Translations under genes and position numbers: made by a program
From: an uncultured Eubacteriales bacterium
GTDB taxonomy: Bacteria > Bacillota > Clostridia > Christensenellales > QALW01
Assembly (NCBI GenBank): GCA_900547955.1
Contig: URIR01000026.1
Location: 1 to 26,276, forward strand
Reading direction: 5' to 3'
DNA: 26,276 nucleotides
Shown here: in pieces, positions 1 to 7,405 of the stretch
Numbering within the stretch: position 1 is the first letter of the stretch
How the letters are laid out: every line of letters begins with the position of its first letter
The notes under the pieces: model-generated
Database searches by the model: none
What the model was told of the DNA's origin: nothing
What the model saw: only the letters and a program-made list of their open reading frames with translations

Positions 1-220
1 CGGCGCGTGATGGAATACATACCGGGCGTATTTTAAGGACCGCGCAGCAAAGCGGGCGCGGCGAACGCTTAAGCAAAAACTCATTATACTTTGATTATAT
101 ATTTTCTACGCGATATAAACTAAATGCCTGCGCTAAATATATCGCCACGGTATTTTGCCGCCGATAAAACAGCCGTTTCCTTTATGCAAATGCATGCCGC
201 GTTATAATTATCGCCTAGCA
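1..220. other. Gene-free left edge with a repeat-like segment
   Basis: No coding region is supported here. The first 80 bases are GC-rich and partly self-complementary (CCGCGC near 40-45 against GCGCGG near 57-62). They contain TACCGGGCGTA at 20-30 followed by GCAGCAA, an arrangement that recurs inside the inverted-repeat element near 15794. From about 75 the sequence becomes AT-rich spacer leading to the 3' end of the chloride channel gene. I see no convincing terminator for that gene. Confidence 0.4.
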
Positions 221-1783
221 TTAACATCCGTCGGCAATATTCCGGAATTGCTCCTCCAATACGGCGCGCACCCTATCGCCACAGGCTTCGTCGTAAAGCA
301 AAACCAATATATCCCCGCCCTGAAGCAAAGTATCCCCACGCGGCACCAGTTCATCGCTATGGCGCTTAATAGAAATAATCAGAACCCCCTCGGGCCAGGC
401 AATATCCCTTACTCTCCTGCCGCAGGCCTCAGCCCCATAACACACCGGAGCTTCAATCAATATTTTTTCCCCGGTACCCACAGCTTCCCCTTCTTTTTTT
501 ATCAGCCTGGAAAGAAGCATATCGTAAACAGGCTGAGAGCGCAAAAGATCCGCCACAGTATAAGCCGTCAAAGAAACAATGGATAGAGTCAGCAGATGTG
601 AAAAGCTGCCCGTCATCTCGCTTATAAGAATTATACCCGTAACAGGAGCGCGCACTATCGCCGCGAACAAACCTGCCATTCCTAAAATTACGAAATTTTG
701 AACAGGAGCCGCCCCGCCGCATAAATTTACAATTCCGCTGAAAACGCTTCCCGCGACCGCGCCCAAAACCAGCATGGGCAGAAAAATACCTCCTGGCGAA
801 CCTGAACCAAAGCTGACCATAGAAAATACGAATTTAAGCACAAACAACAGCAAAAGAAAATCCAGCGCGTTCTTTTGCGAAACCCATTCTACTAAATTAT
901 GTCCTCCGCCCAATACGGCCGGATATACAACCAGCAATATTCCAGCCAATAAAAATGGAATTAAAACTCTTAAATACTGAAAGCGAATCCTTCCGTATAA
1001 ATCCTGCGTCTTTTTTACGCAGAAATTATACATAACCCCTATCAAGCCCAAAACAGCGCCTAAAAGCAGTATGAGCCAATAATTTTCAAGGGGCAGCATT
1101 TTTGCAGCGGAAAAATCAAATACCGGCTTAAGTCCAAAAACATAGCGGGAAATACAATCGGCAGTAATAGAAGCCGACATAGCCGATAATAAAACGTCTA
1201 CGGAAAAATTTTTATGCAGCTCCTCCAAGGAAAAAAGCACTCCGGCCAAAGGCGCGTTAAAGGCAGCTGCCAGACCGGCGCTTGCTCCGCAGGTCATAAG
1301 CATCCGCTCTTCCGTTTTGCCGCGCTTTGCAAGCCGAGAAACCCCCTTGCCCGCCATGGCTCCCATCTGAATGGACGGCCCTTCCCGACCCAGGGAAAGG
1401 CCCGCGCCTATAGCCAGCACTCCGCCGGCAAGCTTAGCCAGCAGTACCCGCCACCATTTTTGAAAAAAACAGCCATGCATTTCTCCTTCAACCTGAGGTA
1501 TGCCCGAACCGCCTATAAAAGGCTCCCAGCGCAAAAGCAGCGTCACTAATGCCGCCAGGGCTGCAAGAACAGCCAGCCAAACGCATATAGCCCAGGAATG
1601 CGCTAAAACATACTCTCCAATATAAAGCCTTAAATTCTCGGCCTGTTCCAGAGCTATACGAAAACAAACCGCTACCAGCCCTGCAGCCGCGCCTACGGCA
1701 ATCCCCTCCAAAACTAAAAAATAACGAAAGCTGCGAAAGCGTCTAAGCAGCTTGACAATAGCCGTTTTATCCCCCTGTCTCAA
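221..1783 (-). CDS. ClC-family chloride channel / H+ exchanger with C-terminal RCK_C (TrkA-C) domain
   Basis: A 520-residue polytopic membrane protein that moves chloride, probably in exchange for protons. The three ClC selectivity signatures are visible: GSGIP (about 92-96), GREGP (132-136) and GSPGGIFLP. The gating glutamate is E134, in GREGP. The internal 'proton' glutamate position is retained in LEEL (E187/E188), and a tyrosine sits in SQPVY, so exchanger rather than pure channel activity is favoured. The last 80 or so residues look like the RCK_C domain often fused to bacterial ClCs, a possible ligand-sensing module. The start is a TTG codon, chosen because GGAGG lies 7 bases upstream and no ATG lies nearer. 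It appears to be a single-gene unit. The family call is firm; the transported anion and the direction of exchange are inferred. Confidence 0.93.
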   Translation of the reverse strand: MRQGDKTAIVKLLRRFRSFRYFLVLEGIAVGAAAGLVAVCFRIALEQAENLRLYIGEYVLAHSWAICVWLAVLAALAALVTLLLRWEPFIGGSGIPQVEGEMHGCFFQKWWRVLLAKLAGGVLAIGAGLSLGREGPSIQMGAMAGKGVSRLAKRGKTEERMLMTCGASAGLAAAFNAPLAGVLFSLEELHKNFSVDVLLSAMSASITADCISRYVFGLKPVFDFSAAKMLPLENYWLILLLGAVLGLIGVMYNFCVKKTQDLYGRIRFQYLRVLIPFLLAGILLVVYPAVLGGGHNLVEWVSQKNALDFLLLLFVLKFVFSMVSFGSGSPGGIFLPMLVLGAVAGSVFSGIVNLCGGAAPVQNFVILGMAGLFAAIVRAPVTGIILISEMTGSFSHLLTLSIVSLTAYTVADLLRSQPVYDMLLSRLIKKEGEAVGTGEKILIEAPVCYGAEACGRRVRDIAWPEGVLIISIKRHSDELVPRGDTLLQGGDILVLLYDEACGDRVRAVLEEQFRNIADGC

Positions 1784-1803
1784 GCCTATGCCTCCATTTC
1801 CCT

Positions 1804-1832
1804 ATTTAATGCAGAAAATAACTCGGAGTAAA
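1804..1832 (-). promoter_or_regulatory. Candidate promoter for the ClC gene
   Basis: On the minus strand TTTACT is followed after 17 bases by TTAAAT, about 20 bases before the TTG start codon of the chloride exchanger. The match to the housekeeping consensus is moderate. Confidence 0.4.
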
Positions 1833-1850
1833 TTAAACTTTACCCCAACA

Positions 1851-1916
1851 TGTGAAAGCCGCACGAAAAAAATATTTTCGGCTTTCCAGCGGTGGGATTT
1901 GAACTCTTATAGAGCA
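1851..1916 (-). other. tRNA T-arm-like scrap and inverted repeat
   Basis: Read on the minus strand, bases around 1886-1916 contain GAGTTCAAATCCCACC, which resembles a tRNA T-loop and its 3' stem (compare AGAGTTCAAATC in the tRNA-Ser at 2641-2733). The 5' half of the T-stem does not pair and no acceptor stem or CCA follows, so it is not a functional tRNA. Immediately beyond it, GAAAGCCG and CGGCTTTC form an 8-bp inverted repeat around an A/T-rich loop. It could be the 3' scar left by an integration or deletion event at a tRNA gene, or chance resemblance. Confidence 0.3.
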
Positions 1917-1923
1917 GAGCCGC

Positions 1924-2454
1924 TTATTTTATAAAGGTACAAAAACCGGTTTGATAAAGTTCGTAATCAATTGACGATTGCAATTCGCCGATTTGATTCG
2001 TCCATGAATTTTCATTTACGCGCAGTTTTCTAAATCCAAGCCGCTCATAAACATGCTGAGCTCTTTTGTTTTTGACATTTGTATCGAGAATGATTTTTTG
2101 ATACCCTAAATCATGAAATAAATATGAGATTAACATGCTTAACAAAACTTTCCCAGTACCTCTATTTTGTTTTGAAAAGTCACAAATTTTTATTCCAATC
2201 TCAGCAGTATGATTGCCTTTATTTCGGTAATTCATTTCGCCGACAGCGACATTATCAATTTCAATAATCAGCCTCCTGTGAGTATCATCTGTATCATTTT
2301 TCAAGCTGTCCGCTATCGAGTCAGGTGTTTGGCCCGTTCCATTCGGAAATCCTGCATGCTCCATTATCTTGCCATCATTCCACCATAAAGCAAGTTGCTC
2401 TGCGTCATTAATGGTTGCATTCCTAATAGACAAATTGTTGTATTTGAGCAACAT
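1924..2454 (-). CDS. GNAT-family N-acetyltransferase
   Basis: A 176-residue single-domain acetyl-CoA-dependent N-acyltransferase of the RimJ/RimL or aminoglycoside-acetyltransferase-like type. The acetyl-CoA pyrophosphate loop QNRGTG is at residues 96-101, followed by a helix, and the C-terminal motif with VYERLGFRKLRV is typical. N-terminal LSIRNATINDAEQLALWW is the usual start of these enzymes, including the W-W pair seen in aminoglycoside 6'-acetyltransferase-like members. The substrate cannot be told; a small-molecule or drug amine and a ribosomal or other protein N-terminus are both possible. The start is ATG with GGAGG at good spacing. Base composition is clearly more AT-rich than the neighbouring genes, and the gene has its own strong promoter, which together suggest recent acquisition. 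Confidence 0.85.
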   Translation of the reverse strand: MLLKYNNLSIRNATINDAEQLALWWNDGKIMEHAGFPNGTGQTPDSIADSLKNDTDDTHRRLIIEIDNVAVGEMNYRNKGNHTAEIGIKICDFSKQNRGTGKVLLSMLISYLFHDLGYQKIILDTNVKNKRAQHVYERLGFRKLRVNENSWTNQIGELQSSIDYELYQTGFCTFIK

Positions 2455-2515
2455 TGTTATCCTCCATTTTCGTTAGGAAAGTTAAAGTATAGTCACTCTC
2501 CTATTTGACTTCCAG

Positions 2516-2544
2516 ATTATATAATTATTATATTGTTTTTTCAA
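2516..2544 (-). promoter_or_regulatory. Promoter of the acetyltransferase gene
   Basis: TTGAAA, a 17-base spacer and a perfect TATAAT on the minus strand, giving a leader of about 55 bases before the ATG. The leader includes a small GTCA/TGAC dyad (roughly 2489-2511) around AATAGGAGAG that could be an operator; that part is speculative. Confidence 0.75.
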
Positions 2545-2596
2545 TTAACTCAGTCCTTTCATATGGTTTAATCTATTATAACAAGAATTTTCATAT

Positions 2597-2639
2597 AAAT
2601 CAACGGGTGTGTGCTTAAAAAGCACACACCCGTTGATTT
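2597..2639 (-). terminator. Perfect 20-bp hairpin ending the tRNA-Ser pair
   Basis: Arms 2597-2616 and 2620-2639 are perfect reverse complements with a 3-base A loop. The hairpin starts one base after the CCA end of tRNA-Ser(GCU), so it most likely terminates or protects the tRNA transcript. The bases after it on the minus strand are only moderately T-rich (TATATG), so it may also act as an RNA-processing or bidirectional boundary element. Confidence 0.65.
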
Positions 2640-2640
2640 C

Positions 2641-2733
2641 TGGCGGAGATGGAGAGATTTGAACTCTCGCGCCGGTAAACCCGACCTACACCCTTAGCAG
2701 GGGCGCCCCTTCGGCCAACTTGGGTACATCTCC
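2641..2733 (-). tRNA. tRNA-Ser(GCU)
   Basis: A class II tRNA with a long variable arm. The minus strand begins GGAGATG, pairs with CATCTCC, and ends with discriminator G and an encoded CCA. The anticodon loop is CTGCTAA (anticodon GCU, reading AGC/AGU) with stem CGCCC/GGGTG. The T-loop is TTCAAAT. The second gene of a two-tRNA unit, it lies 21 bases after tRNA-Ser(UGA). Confidence 0.95.
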
Positions 2734-2754
2734 GAATAAAAAATATAAATATTA

Positions 2755-2843
2755 TGGCGGAGAGAGAGGGATTCGAACCCCCGGTACCTTTCGGTATCAC
2801 TGGTTTTCAAGACCAGCTCCATAAACCGCTCGGACATCTCTCC
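2755..2843 (-). tRNA. tRNA-Ser(UGA)
   Basis: A class II tRNA. Acceptor stem GGAGAGA/TCTCTCC, discriminator G, encoded CCA, anticodon stem-loop CTGGT-CTTGAAA-ACCAG with anticodon UGA (reads UCN), a long variable arm, and T-loop TTCGAAT. It is the first gene after the promoter at 2908-2936. Confidence 0.95.
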
Positions 2844-2907
2844 GTGTTTAAACGAGGCCTGCCTTATGCGGCTCCAATGCTGAAGCATTCCGCCCGATGC
2901 GATAGTC

Positions 2908-2936
2908 ATTATAACAAATACGGAAACGGTTGTCAA
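2908..2936 (-). promoter_or_regulatory. Consensus promoter of the tRNA-Ser pair
   Basis: TTGACA, a 17-base spacer and TATAAT on the minus strand: a perfect housekeeping sigma-factor consensus, as expected for stable RNA. The start of transcription would lie about 55 bases before the first tRNA. Confidence 0.9.
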
Positions 2937-3102
2937 TCATTATTGCAGACACATTTTATTTTTAATTATCCAGCTTAAATAAAAGAGACAGCGCTTGAAC
3001 GCCCAAAAGCAAGCTTGAACGGCAATAACATACGCGGATTAAAAATAACAACGCAAAGACGAGCAAAGCGCCCCTGGTCCCGCCGCCCGCTATTCGCCTT
3101 CG

Positions 3103-4269
3103 CTAACGCTTTTTAGACTTATACTCCAGGCAAATGCGCATATACTGCCCCGCCACCTCCGAAACTAATTTTTCCCATGGTATTGGTATGGTTTGAGAAG
3201 CACGCTCCCCCGCAGAACGCAAAACCGAAATATGCTCAAGCAGATAATTCAATTTTTCAAACATGCTTTCAGGCTCAGGCGGAGCAGTAAAACCGTTCAC
3301 CCCATTTTCTATGCCCTCGGCCGCATTGGCGTCGTCCGCCAGCAAAGCAGGCAATTTCATAACCGCCGCCTCCCGTACGACCAATGGCGCATTGTCATAT
3401 ACCGACGGAAAAAAGAACAGGTCAGCCGCTCCATACACACCCTGCAGCAGCGTTCTATCCTCTATCTGTCCCAAAAAACGCACATAATTTTCTAATTGCA
3501 GTTCCTCTGCATACTTTTTTATCTCTTTTTCATTATAACCCGTGCCGACAAACAGCATTAGAAAATCCTGACGCGCTCCGGCCAGCAGCTTTATCGAATC
3601 CAGAATAAGCTTTAAGTTTTTCTGCCAAATTAAATGGCCGGTAAACAAGATTAACTTTTTATCCTCGGGCAGCGCAAAGCGGCGGCGCGCCTGAGCTATT
3701 AATTTTTCAGCGTCGTCGGGATAAATCATATCCGTGCCGTTATTTATTACAAATATGTCCCCCTTATAGCCGTAATCGCGCAAAGTGCCCGCCGTGCCCC
3801 TATTAACCGACCAGACCGAATCCACCTTTTCATAAAATTTTACTATTGTATCCACTACGAGCTGCGCCATTACCTCGCTTTTTGTAACCCGCTTAAAATC
3901 ATCATAATATTTAGAATGGAAGGTCGCTACAACCGGGATATCCATCTTATGCCCCATAGAAAGCGCATAATAACCCATTTGAAAAGGCGAATGCGCATGA
4001 AACAAATCAAAGCCCTTGTTTTTTATAACGTCGTAAGCCGCCTTGCTCAATTTAGGCATGGAATAAGAATATCCGATAAAGGGAATTTTAATACCGGCAG
4101 TACGGAAAACATCGAAGGGAGAATCATCCTTATAGCCTTTATATCTTGGCGCAAACACACAGCAGTAATCCGTCTGTTCATTAAGATAATAGGCGTAATT
4201 GTATACCGTCCGAATCACACCGTCTATTACCGGAAAATAAGTATCTATAAACTGAGCAGTTCTAAGCAT
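3103..4269 (-). CDS. GT4-family glycosyltransferase, probably glycolipid-forming
   Basis: A 388-residue retaining GT-B enzyme. The N-terminal DTYFPVIDGVIRTV segment (about 9-22) is the acceptor-side signature of GT4 enzymes that put sugars on diacylglycerol or phosphatidylinositol-type lipids. HAHSP (91-95) is the usual N-domain loop. FTGHLIWQKNL (about 209-219) opens the nucleotide-sugar domain, and D292-x7-E300 is a variant of the E-x7-E donor-binding motif. I place the start at ATG 4269 rather than the upstream ATG because AAGGAG lies 9 bases before it; the CDS then overlaps the upstream membrane-protein gene by 8 bases, implying translational coupling. Partner context suggests a surface glycolipid or lipid-linked polymer. 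A diacylglycerol glucosyltransferase is the best guess, but the acceptor is inferred. Confidence 0.85.
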   Translation of the reverse strand: MLRTAQFIDTYFPVIDGVIRTVYNYAYYLNEQTDYCCVFAPRYKGYKDDSPFDVFRTAGIKIPFIGYSYSMPKLSKAAYDVIKNKGFDLFHAHSPFQMGYYALSMGHKMDIPVVATFHSKYYDDFKRVTKSEVMAQLVVDTIVKFYEKVDSVWSVNRGTAGTLRDYGYKGDIFVINNGTDMIYPDDAEKLIAQARRRFALPEDKKLILFTGHLIWQKNLKLILDSIKLLAGARQDFLMLFVGTGYNEKEIKKYAEELQLENYVRFLGQIEDRTLLQGVYGAADLFFFPSVYDNAPLVVREAAVMKLPALLADDANAAEGIENGVNGFTAPPEPESMFEKLNYLLEHISVLRSAGERASQTIPIPWEKLVSEVAGQYMRICLEYKSKKR

Positions 4270-5410
4270 TGGCAGCATCTCCTTCGTCCGACGCATCTTT
4301 TTTATCCCTAAGCGCACGCTTATTCTTTACAAAATTATATATATATATCCCCACGCCCGTTGCAAGAAACATATAATAGCTTAAAAAACGCCATATAAGC
4401 ATGGCCCAGAAAATATTCCCGCTTTTAAGGGTTTTGAAAAGCGCGTAAAACGTCCCTTCGGCCGCGCCCGCATTGCCCGGCGTGGGGATATAGGTTACCG
4501 CAGCGTAAGTATATACACACATAAAAAATATGTCTATATATGCGTTCCCCGCCCCAAACGCTTTGAGAACAAAATACGGAATAGAGCACATGCATATCTG
4601 ATAGCACATGGAGAATATAAATACTATTATCAATAGATATTTTGTTTTGCTTAAAGAAGCCAGGCTCTGTCTGTAAGCCTCCATATTATGCAGCACCTTA
4701 ACCGTAGTTTCGTCAGGATGCTTCACTATATGCATTTTGTGTCCTAAACGGACAAAAAATTTGAGAATGCTTCCCGAAACCTTTGGCATAATCGTAAAAA
4801 GCACCAGCATAACAGGCACAATAATATAAAAAATCATGCCTATATAAGCCGAAGCCAGAAGCACAGGACTGGTAACAAAGCTGCGGCTGGTATTTATTAT
4901 AATACCGACAGCCATGAGCACCATAAAAGCAAATTGATTCATTAAAAAGCCGGCTATGGGCAAGGAGGACGCTACGCCGAAGGATACGTTGCGCTTATTA
5001 AGATAATGCACCTGAAAAGGCTGTCCGCCCGAGCCGAGAGGAGTAACGTTGTCATAATATTTCCCCAGCGCCGCCACCTGAAACGCCATTCCGGGATGAA
5101 ACTTATTAGTAGTAACCTTAAGCATAACCCCGTACTTAATAGTTTCGGCAAGCAAAACGGCGCAGAATACTAAAAAAGCGACAATCAAAAAATGCAGCTT
5201 TAGACCGGTAAAATTCAAATTATCCGCCGTGCCCGAATCTGAGCCTGTAAATTCTATAAGCGCCGTAACGCCTATTGTGACTATATTTAGAAGCACGAAA
5301 AGCAAAATGAATATTTTTTTACGCCTGCTGGTATGTTTTACCGCAGCGTTAATACCCTCTTTAGTCGCTTGTGCAACCGAGACTTTTTTATTAGACCTAT
5401 CCCTGTTCAT
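4262..5410 (-). CDS. YbhN / LPG-synthase-TM family polytopic membrane protein (flippase-like)
   Basis: A 382-residue integral membrane protein with a basic N-terminal tail and about 7-8 hydrophobic segments. Two family signatures are clear: YYDNVTPLGSGGQPFQ (about 118-133) and, near the C-terminus, YIPTPGNAGAAEGTFYALF. Members of this family (TIGR00374, Pfam LPG_synthase_TM) include the flippase half of MprF and many lone 'flippase-like' proteins beside glycosyltransferases. It has no soluble aminoacyl-transfer domain, so lysyl-phosphatidylglycerol synthesis is not expected. First gene of a two-gene operon, it has SD AAAGGAG 5 bases before ATG. The likely role is moving or presenting a glycolipid made by the downstream GT4 enzyme; this is inference from context. 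Confidence 0.85.
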   Translation of the reverse strand: MNRDRSNKKVSVAQATKEGINAAVKHTSRRKKIFILLFVLLNIVTIGVTALIEFTGSDSGTADNLNFTGLKLHFLIVAFLVFCAVLLAETIKYGVMLKVTTNKFHPGMAFQVAALGKYYDNVTPLGSGGQPFQVHYLNKRNVSFGVASSLPIAGFLMNQFAFMVLMAVGIIINTSRSFVTSPVLLASAYIGMIFYIIVPVMLVLFTIMPKVSGSILKFFVRLGHKMHIVKHPDETTVKVLHNMEAYRQSLASLSKTKYLLIIVFIFSMCYQICMCSIPYFVLKAFGAGNAYIDIFFMCVYTYAAVTYIPTPGNAGAAEGTFYALFKTLKSGNIFWAMLIWRFLSYYMFLATGVGIYIYNFVKNKRALRDKKDASDEGDAANA

Positions 5411-5540
5411 AAAGCTCCTTTTTCGCTCGTTTTATTTTTTAACGCCGCATACAAAATGACATAACCCGTCCTAAGACAGCAGAAAATTATTTAAACGGCA
5501 AAAGCGCATAATAAAAGCATGCAGTATATTATCCTAATAC

Positions 5541-5569
5541 CATATACCATAAATTATTCAAAAAGTCAA
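5541..5569 (-). promoter_or_regulatory. Promoter of the flippase-like/GT4 operon
   Basis: TTGACT, a 17-base spacer and TATATG on the minus strand. The -10 is a weak match (4 of 6) and the leader would be about 125 bases. Confidence 0.5.
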
Positions 5570-5685
5570 CGCATTAAAGCGCCGCAAGGCCGCTCTCTCC
5601 CTTTTTAGGGCTGTAAAGGCGCAAACAGGCAGCGCGCTGTCAGCGCTCGCTTTGGAATGTAAAAACAATGTAAAATAAAAAACGA

Positions 5686-5715
5686 TTGCCCGCAGACAGC
5701 CGATTGATGTATAAT
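5686..5715 (+). promoter_or_regulatory. Promoter of pyk
   Basis: TTGCCC, an 18-base spacer and a perfect TATAAT, about 48 bases before the chosen pyk start codon. Confidence 0.7.
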
Positions 5716-5763
5716 ATAGCTGTGGAAAATTAAATTTTAGTAATGGCGCAAAGGATGGTAGGT

Positions 5764-7182
5764 ATGGTGAGAAAAACTAAAATAATTTGCACGCTTGGCC
5801 CTGCGGTAGACGATGACCAAATAATGCGGGAAATGATGCTGTCCGGCATGGACTGCGCGCGTCTTAATTTTTCTCATGGACTGCATCCTGAGCAATTAGA
5901 ACGCATCAACCGGGTCAAAAGAATCCGCGAAGAGCTGAAAAAGCCCATTCCCATAATGCTGGACACTAAGGGGCCGGAAATACGGCTGGGCAATTTTAAA
6001 GGCGGAAAAGCCGAATTAACGCCAGGCGAACAAATAATCCTATGCTCCGATTCTAATATTTTAGGAGATAATACAAAAGCTCCGCTGAGTTATCCCCGCC
6101 TCGCTCAAAGCGTGTCGCCCGGCAATGAAATTTTAATAGACGACGGAAAGGTATCCCTTGAGGTTACCGGATTTAACGGCGCGGACGTAATCTGCAAAGT
6201 CAAAAATCACGGAATTATAAGCAATCATAAGAGCATAAACATTCCAGGCGTTTCCATTAATATGCCGTATATCAGCGCTCAGGACAGAGACGATTTGCTC
6301 TTTGGAATAGAGCATGGAGTAGATTATATTGCCGCAAGCTTTGTACGCTCGGCTCAGGACGTATTGGAATTAAGGGCGCTTTTAAAAGTAGGCGGCGGCG
6401 AGGATATAAAAATAATCTCTAAGATAGAGAATAAGCAGGGCATCAATAATATTGATGAAATAATCGCAGTAAGCGACGGAATAATGGTCGCGCGCGGAGA
6501 TATGGGCGTAGAAGTGCCTTTCAGAGAGCTGCCGGCAATACAAAAGGATATAATCCACAAATGTTATTTTGCCGGAAAGCATGTTATTACCGCCACGCAG
6601 ATGCTGGAATCCATGACGCATAATCCCCGGCCCACACGCGCTGAAGTATCCGATGTAGCCAACGCTATATACGACGGAACTACGGCCATTATGCTCTCGG
6701 GCGAATCCGCGGCGGGAGACTATCCGGTTAAGAGCGTGCAGACTATGGCCGAGATTGCCCTGAGCACCGAAAGCGCCATCAATTACGCCAAGCGCTTCCA
6801 TACCAACAATCTCAGGCTGGGCAGCGATATTGTAGACGCCATAGCCAACGCCGCCAGCAGCGCGGCCTATCAGCTTGAGCTAAAAGGCATTGTAGCGGTT
6901 TCACGCAGCGGTCATACGGTCTCTCTTATTTCGGCATATCGTCCCAGCTGTCCCATAATTGCCGCAGTAGTCAACCAACGCGTATGCAGACAGCTTAATC
7001 TGGCCTGGAACGTATTCCCTATCAATGCGCAGGAACAGCCTACAACCGACAGCCTTTTTCATCACGGCGTAGAAAAAGCGCTTGAGACCGGACTGGTTCA
7101 TAAGGGAGATTTGATAGCCATAACCACCGGTTCAGTTATAGGCGCTATGTCTACAGACACTCTTAAGCTGCACACCATCTAA
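5764..7182 (+). CDS. pyk: Pyruvate kinase
   Basis: Catalyses phosphoenolpyruvate + ADP to pyruvate + ATP, the last step of glycolysis, in the cytoplasm. The 472-residue length matches the short bacterial form without the extra C-terminal PEP-utiliser domain found in Bacillus. Visible motifs in order: KTKIICTLGPA, RLNFSHG (substrate arginine), MLDTKGPEIR, the B domain, the catalytic-lysine region IISKIEN, MVARGDMGVEVP with the metal-binding acidic residues, ATQMLESM, and the C domain. An ATG 21 bases upstream is in frame, but the ATG at 5764 is preferred: AAGGA lies 8 bases before it, while the upstream one has no ribosome-binding site. It is a single-gene unit with its own promoter. Not linked to pfkA here. 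Confidence 0.97.
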   Translation: MVRKTKIICTLGPAVDDDQIMREMMLSGMDCARLNFSHGLHPEQLERINRVKRIREELKKPIPIMLDTKGPEIRLGNFKGGKAELTPGEQIILCSDSNILGDNTKAPLSYPRLAQSVSPGNEILIDDGKVSLEVTGFNGADVICKVKNHGIISNHKSINIPGVSINMPYISAQDRDDLLFGIEHGVDYIAASFVRSAQDVLELRALLKVGGGEDIKIISKIENKQGINNIDEIIAVSDGIMVARGDMGVEVPFRELPAIQKDIIHKCYFAGKHVITATQMLESMTHNPRPTRAEVSDVANAIYDGTTAIMLSGESAAGDYPVKSVQTMAEIALSTESAINYAKRFHTNNLRLGSDIVDAIANAASSAAYQLELKGIVAVSRSGHTVSLISAYRPSCPIIAAVVNQRVCRQLNLAWNVFPINAQEQPTTDSLFHHGVEKALETGLVHKGDLIAITTGSVIGAMSTDTLKLHTI

Positions 7183-7313
7183 GCGCAGCCTAAGTTTTTA
7201 GGCCGCGGAGTTTGCAGCCGGATTCCCAATCATTTCATCTGCAAATTAAGGCCCGGATTTAAATAGCGTAATTTCATGCCGATACAGCGGGCAGACATTA
7301 ATGAAAATGCGGT

Positions 7314-7347
7314 CAAAGCGCAAAACACGCTCCTAACGGCCGCTTTG
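7314..7347 (+). terminator. Weak candidate terminator of pyk
   Basis: CAAAGCG and CGCTTTG form a 7-bp stem around a 20-base loop, followed by CCATTTATATT. The T-tract is poor and the loop large. A second small hairpin (GCCTAA/TTAGGC at 7188-7203) lies right after the stop codon. Neither is convincing alone. Confidence 0.3.
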
Positions 7348-7375
7348 CCATTTATATTATGACTATATTTTAAGA

Positions 7376-7404
7376 TTTAAGGCGCCGCAACGCGGCGCCT
7401 TAAA
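7376..7404 (-). terminator. Terminator of the glycyl radical enzyme gene
   Basis: A perfect 13-bp stem (7376-7388 with 7392-7404) and a 3-base loop, GC-rich at its tip. On the minus strand it begins one base after the stop codon and is followed by TCTTAAAATATAG. It could also block transcription coming from pyk. Confidence 0.7.
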
Positions 7405-7405
7405 C

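Larger units (their letters stand above)
5411..5763. other. Divergent intergenic region between the flippase/GT4 operon and pyruvate kinase
   Basis: About 350 bases without a gene. It holds two outward-facing promoters (5541-5569 minus, 5686-5715 plus). Between them lies a GC-rich stretch (about 5577-5660) with a CCCT/AGGG mini-hairpin inside a possible GCGCC/GGCGC stem and repeated CAGCGC words. Because that stretch lies upstream of both predicted transcription starts, it is unlikely to be a riboswitch for either gene. Confidence 0.5.

Noticed and set aside
2993..3021. Direct repeat GCTTGAACG, two copies 20 bases apart.
   Set aside because: Only two short copies and no array; not a CRISPR and not convincing as an operator.
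5577..5660. GC-rich structured stretch considered as a riboswitch.
   Set aside because: It lies upstream of the predicted -35 of pyk and outside the minus-strand leader, so it is probably not transcribed with either gene; no known aptamer core is visible.
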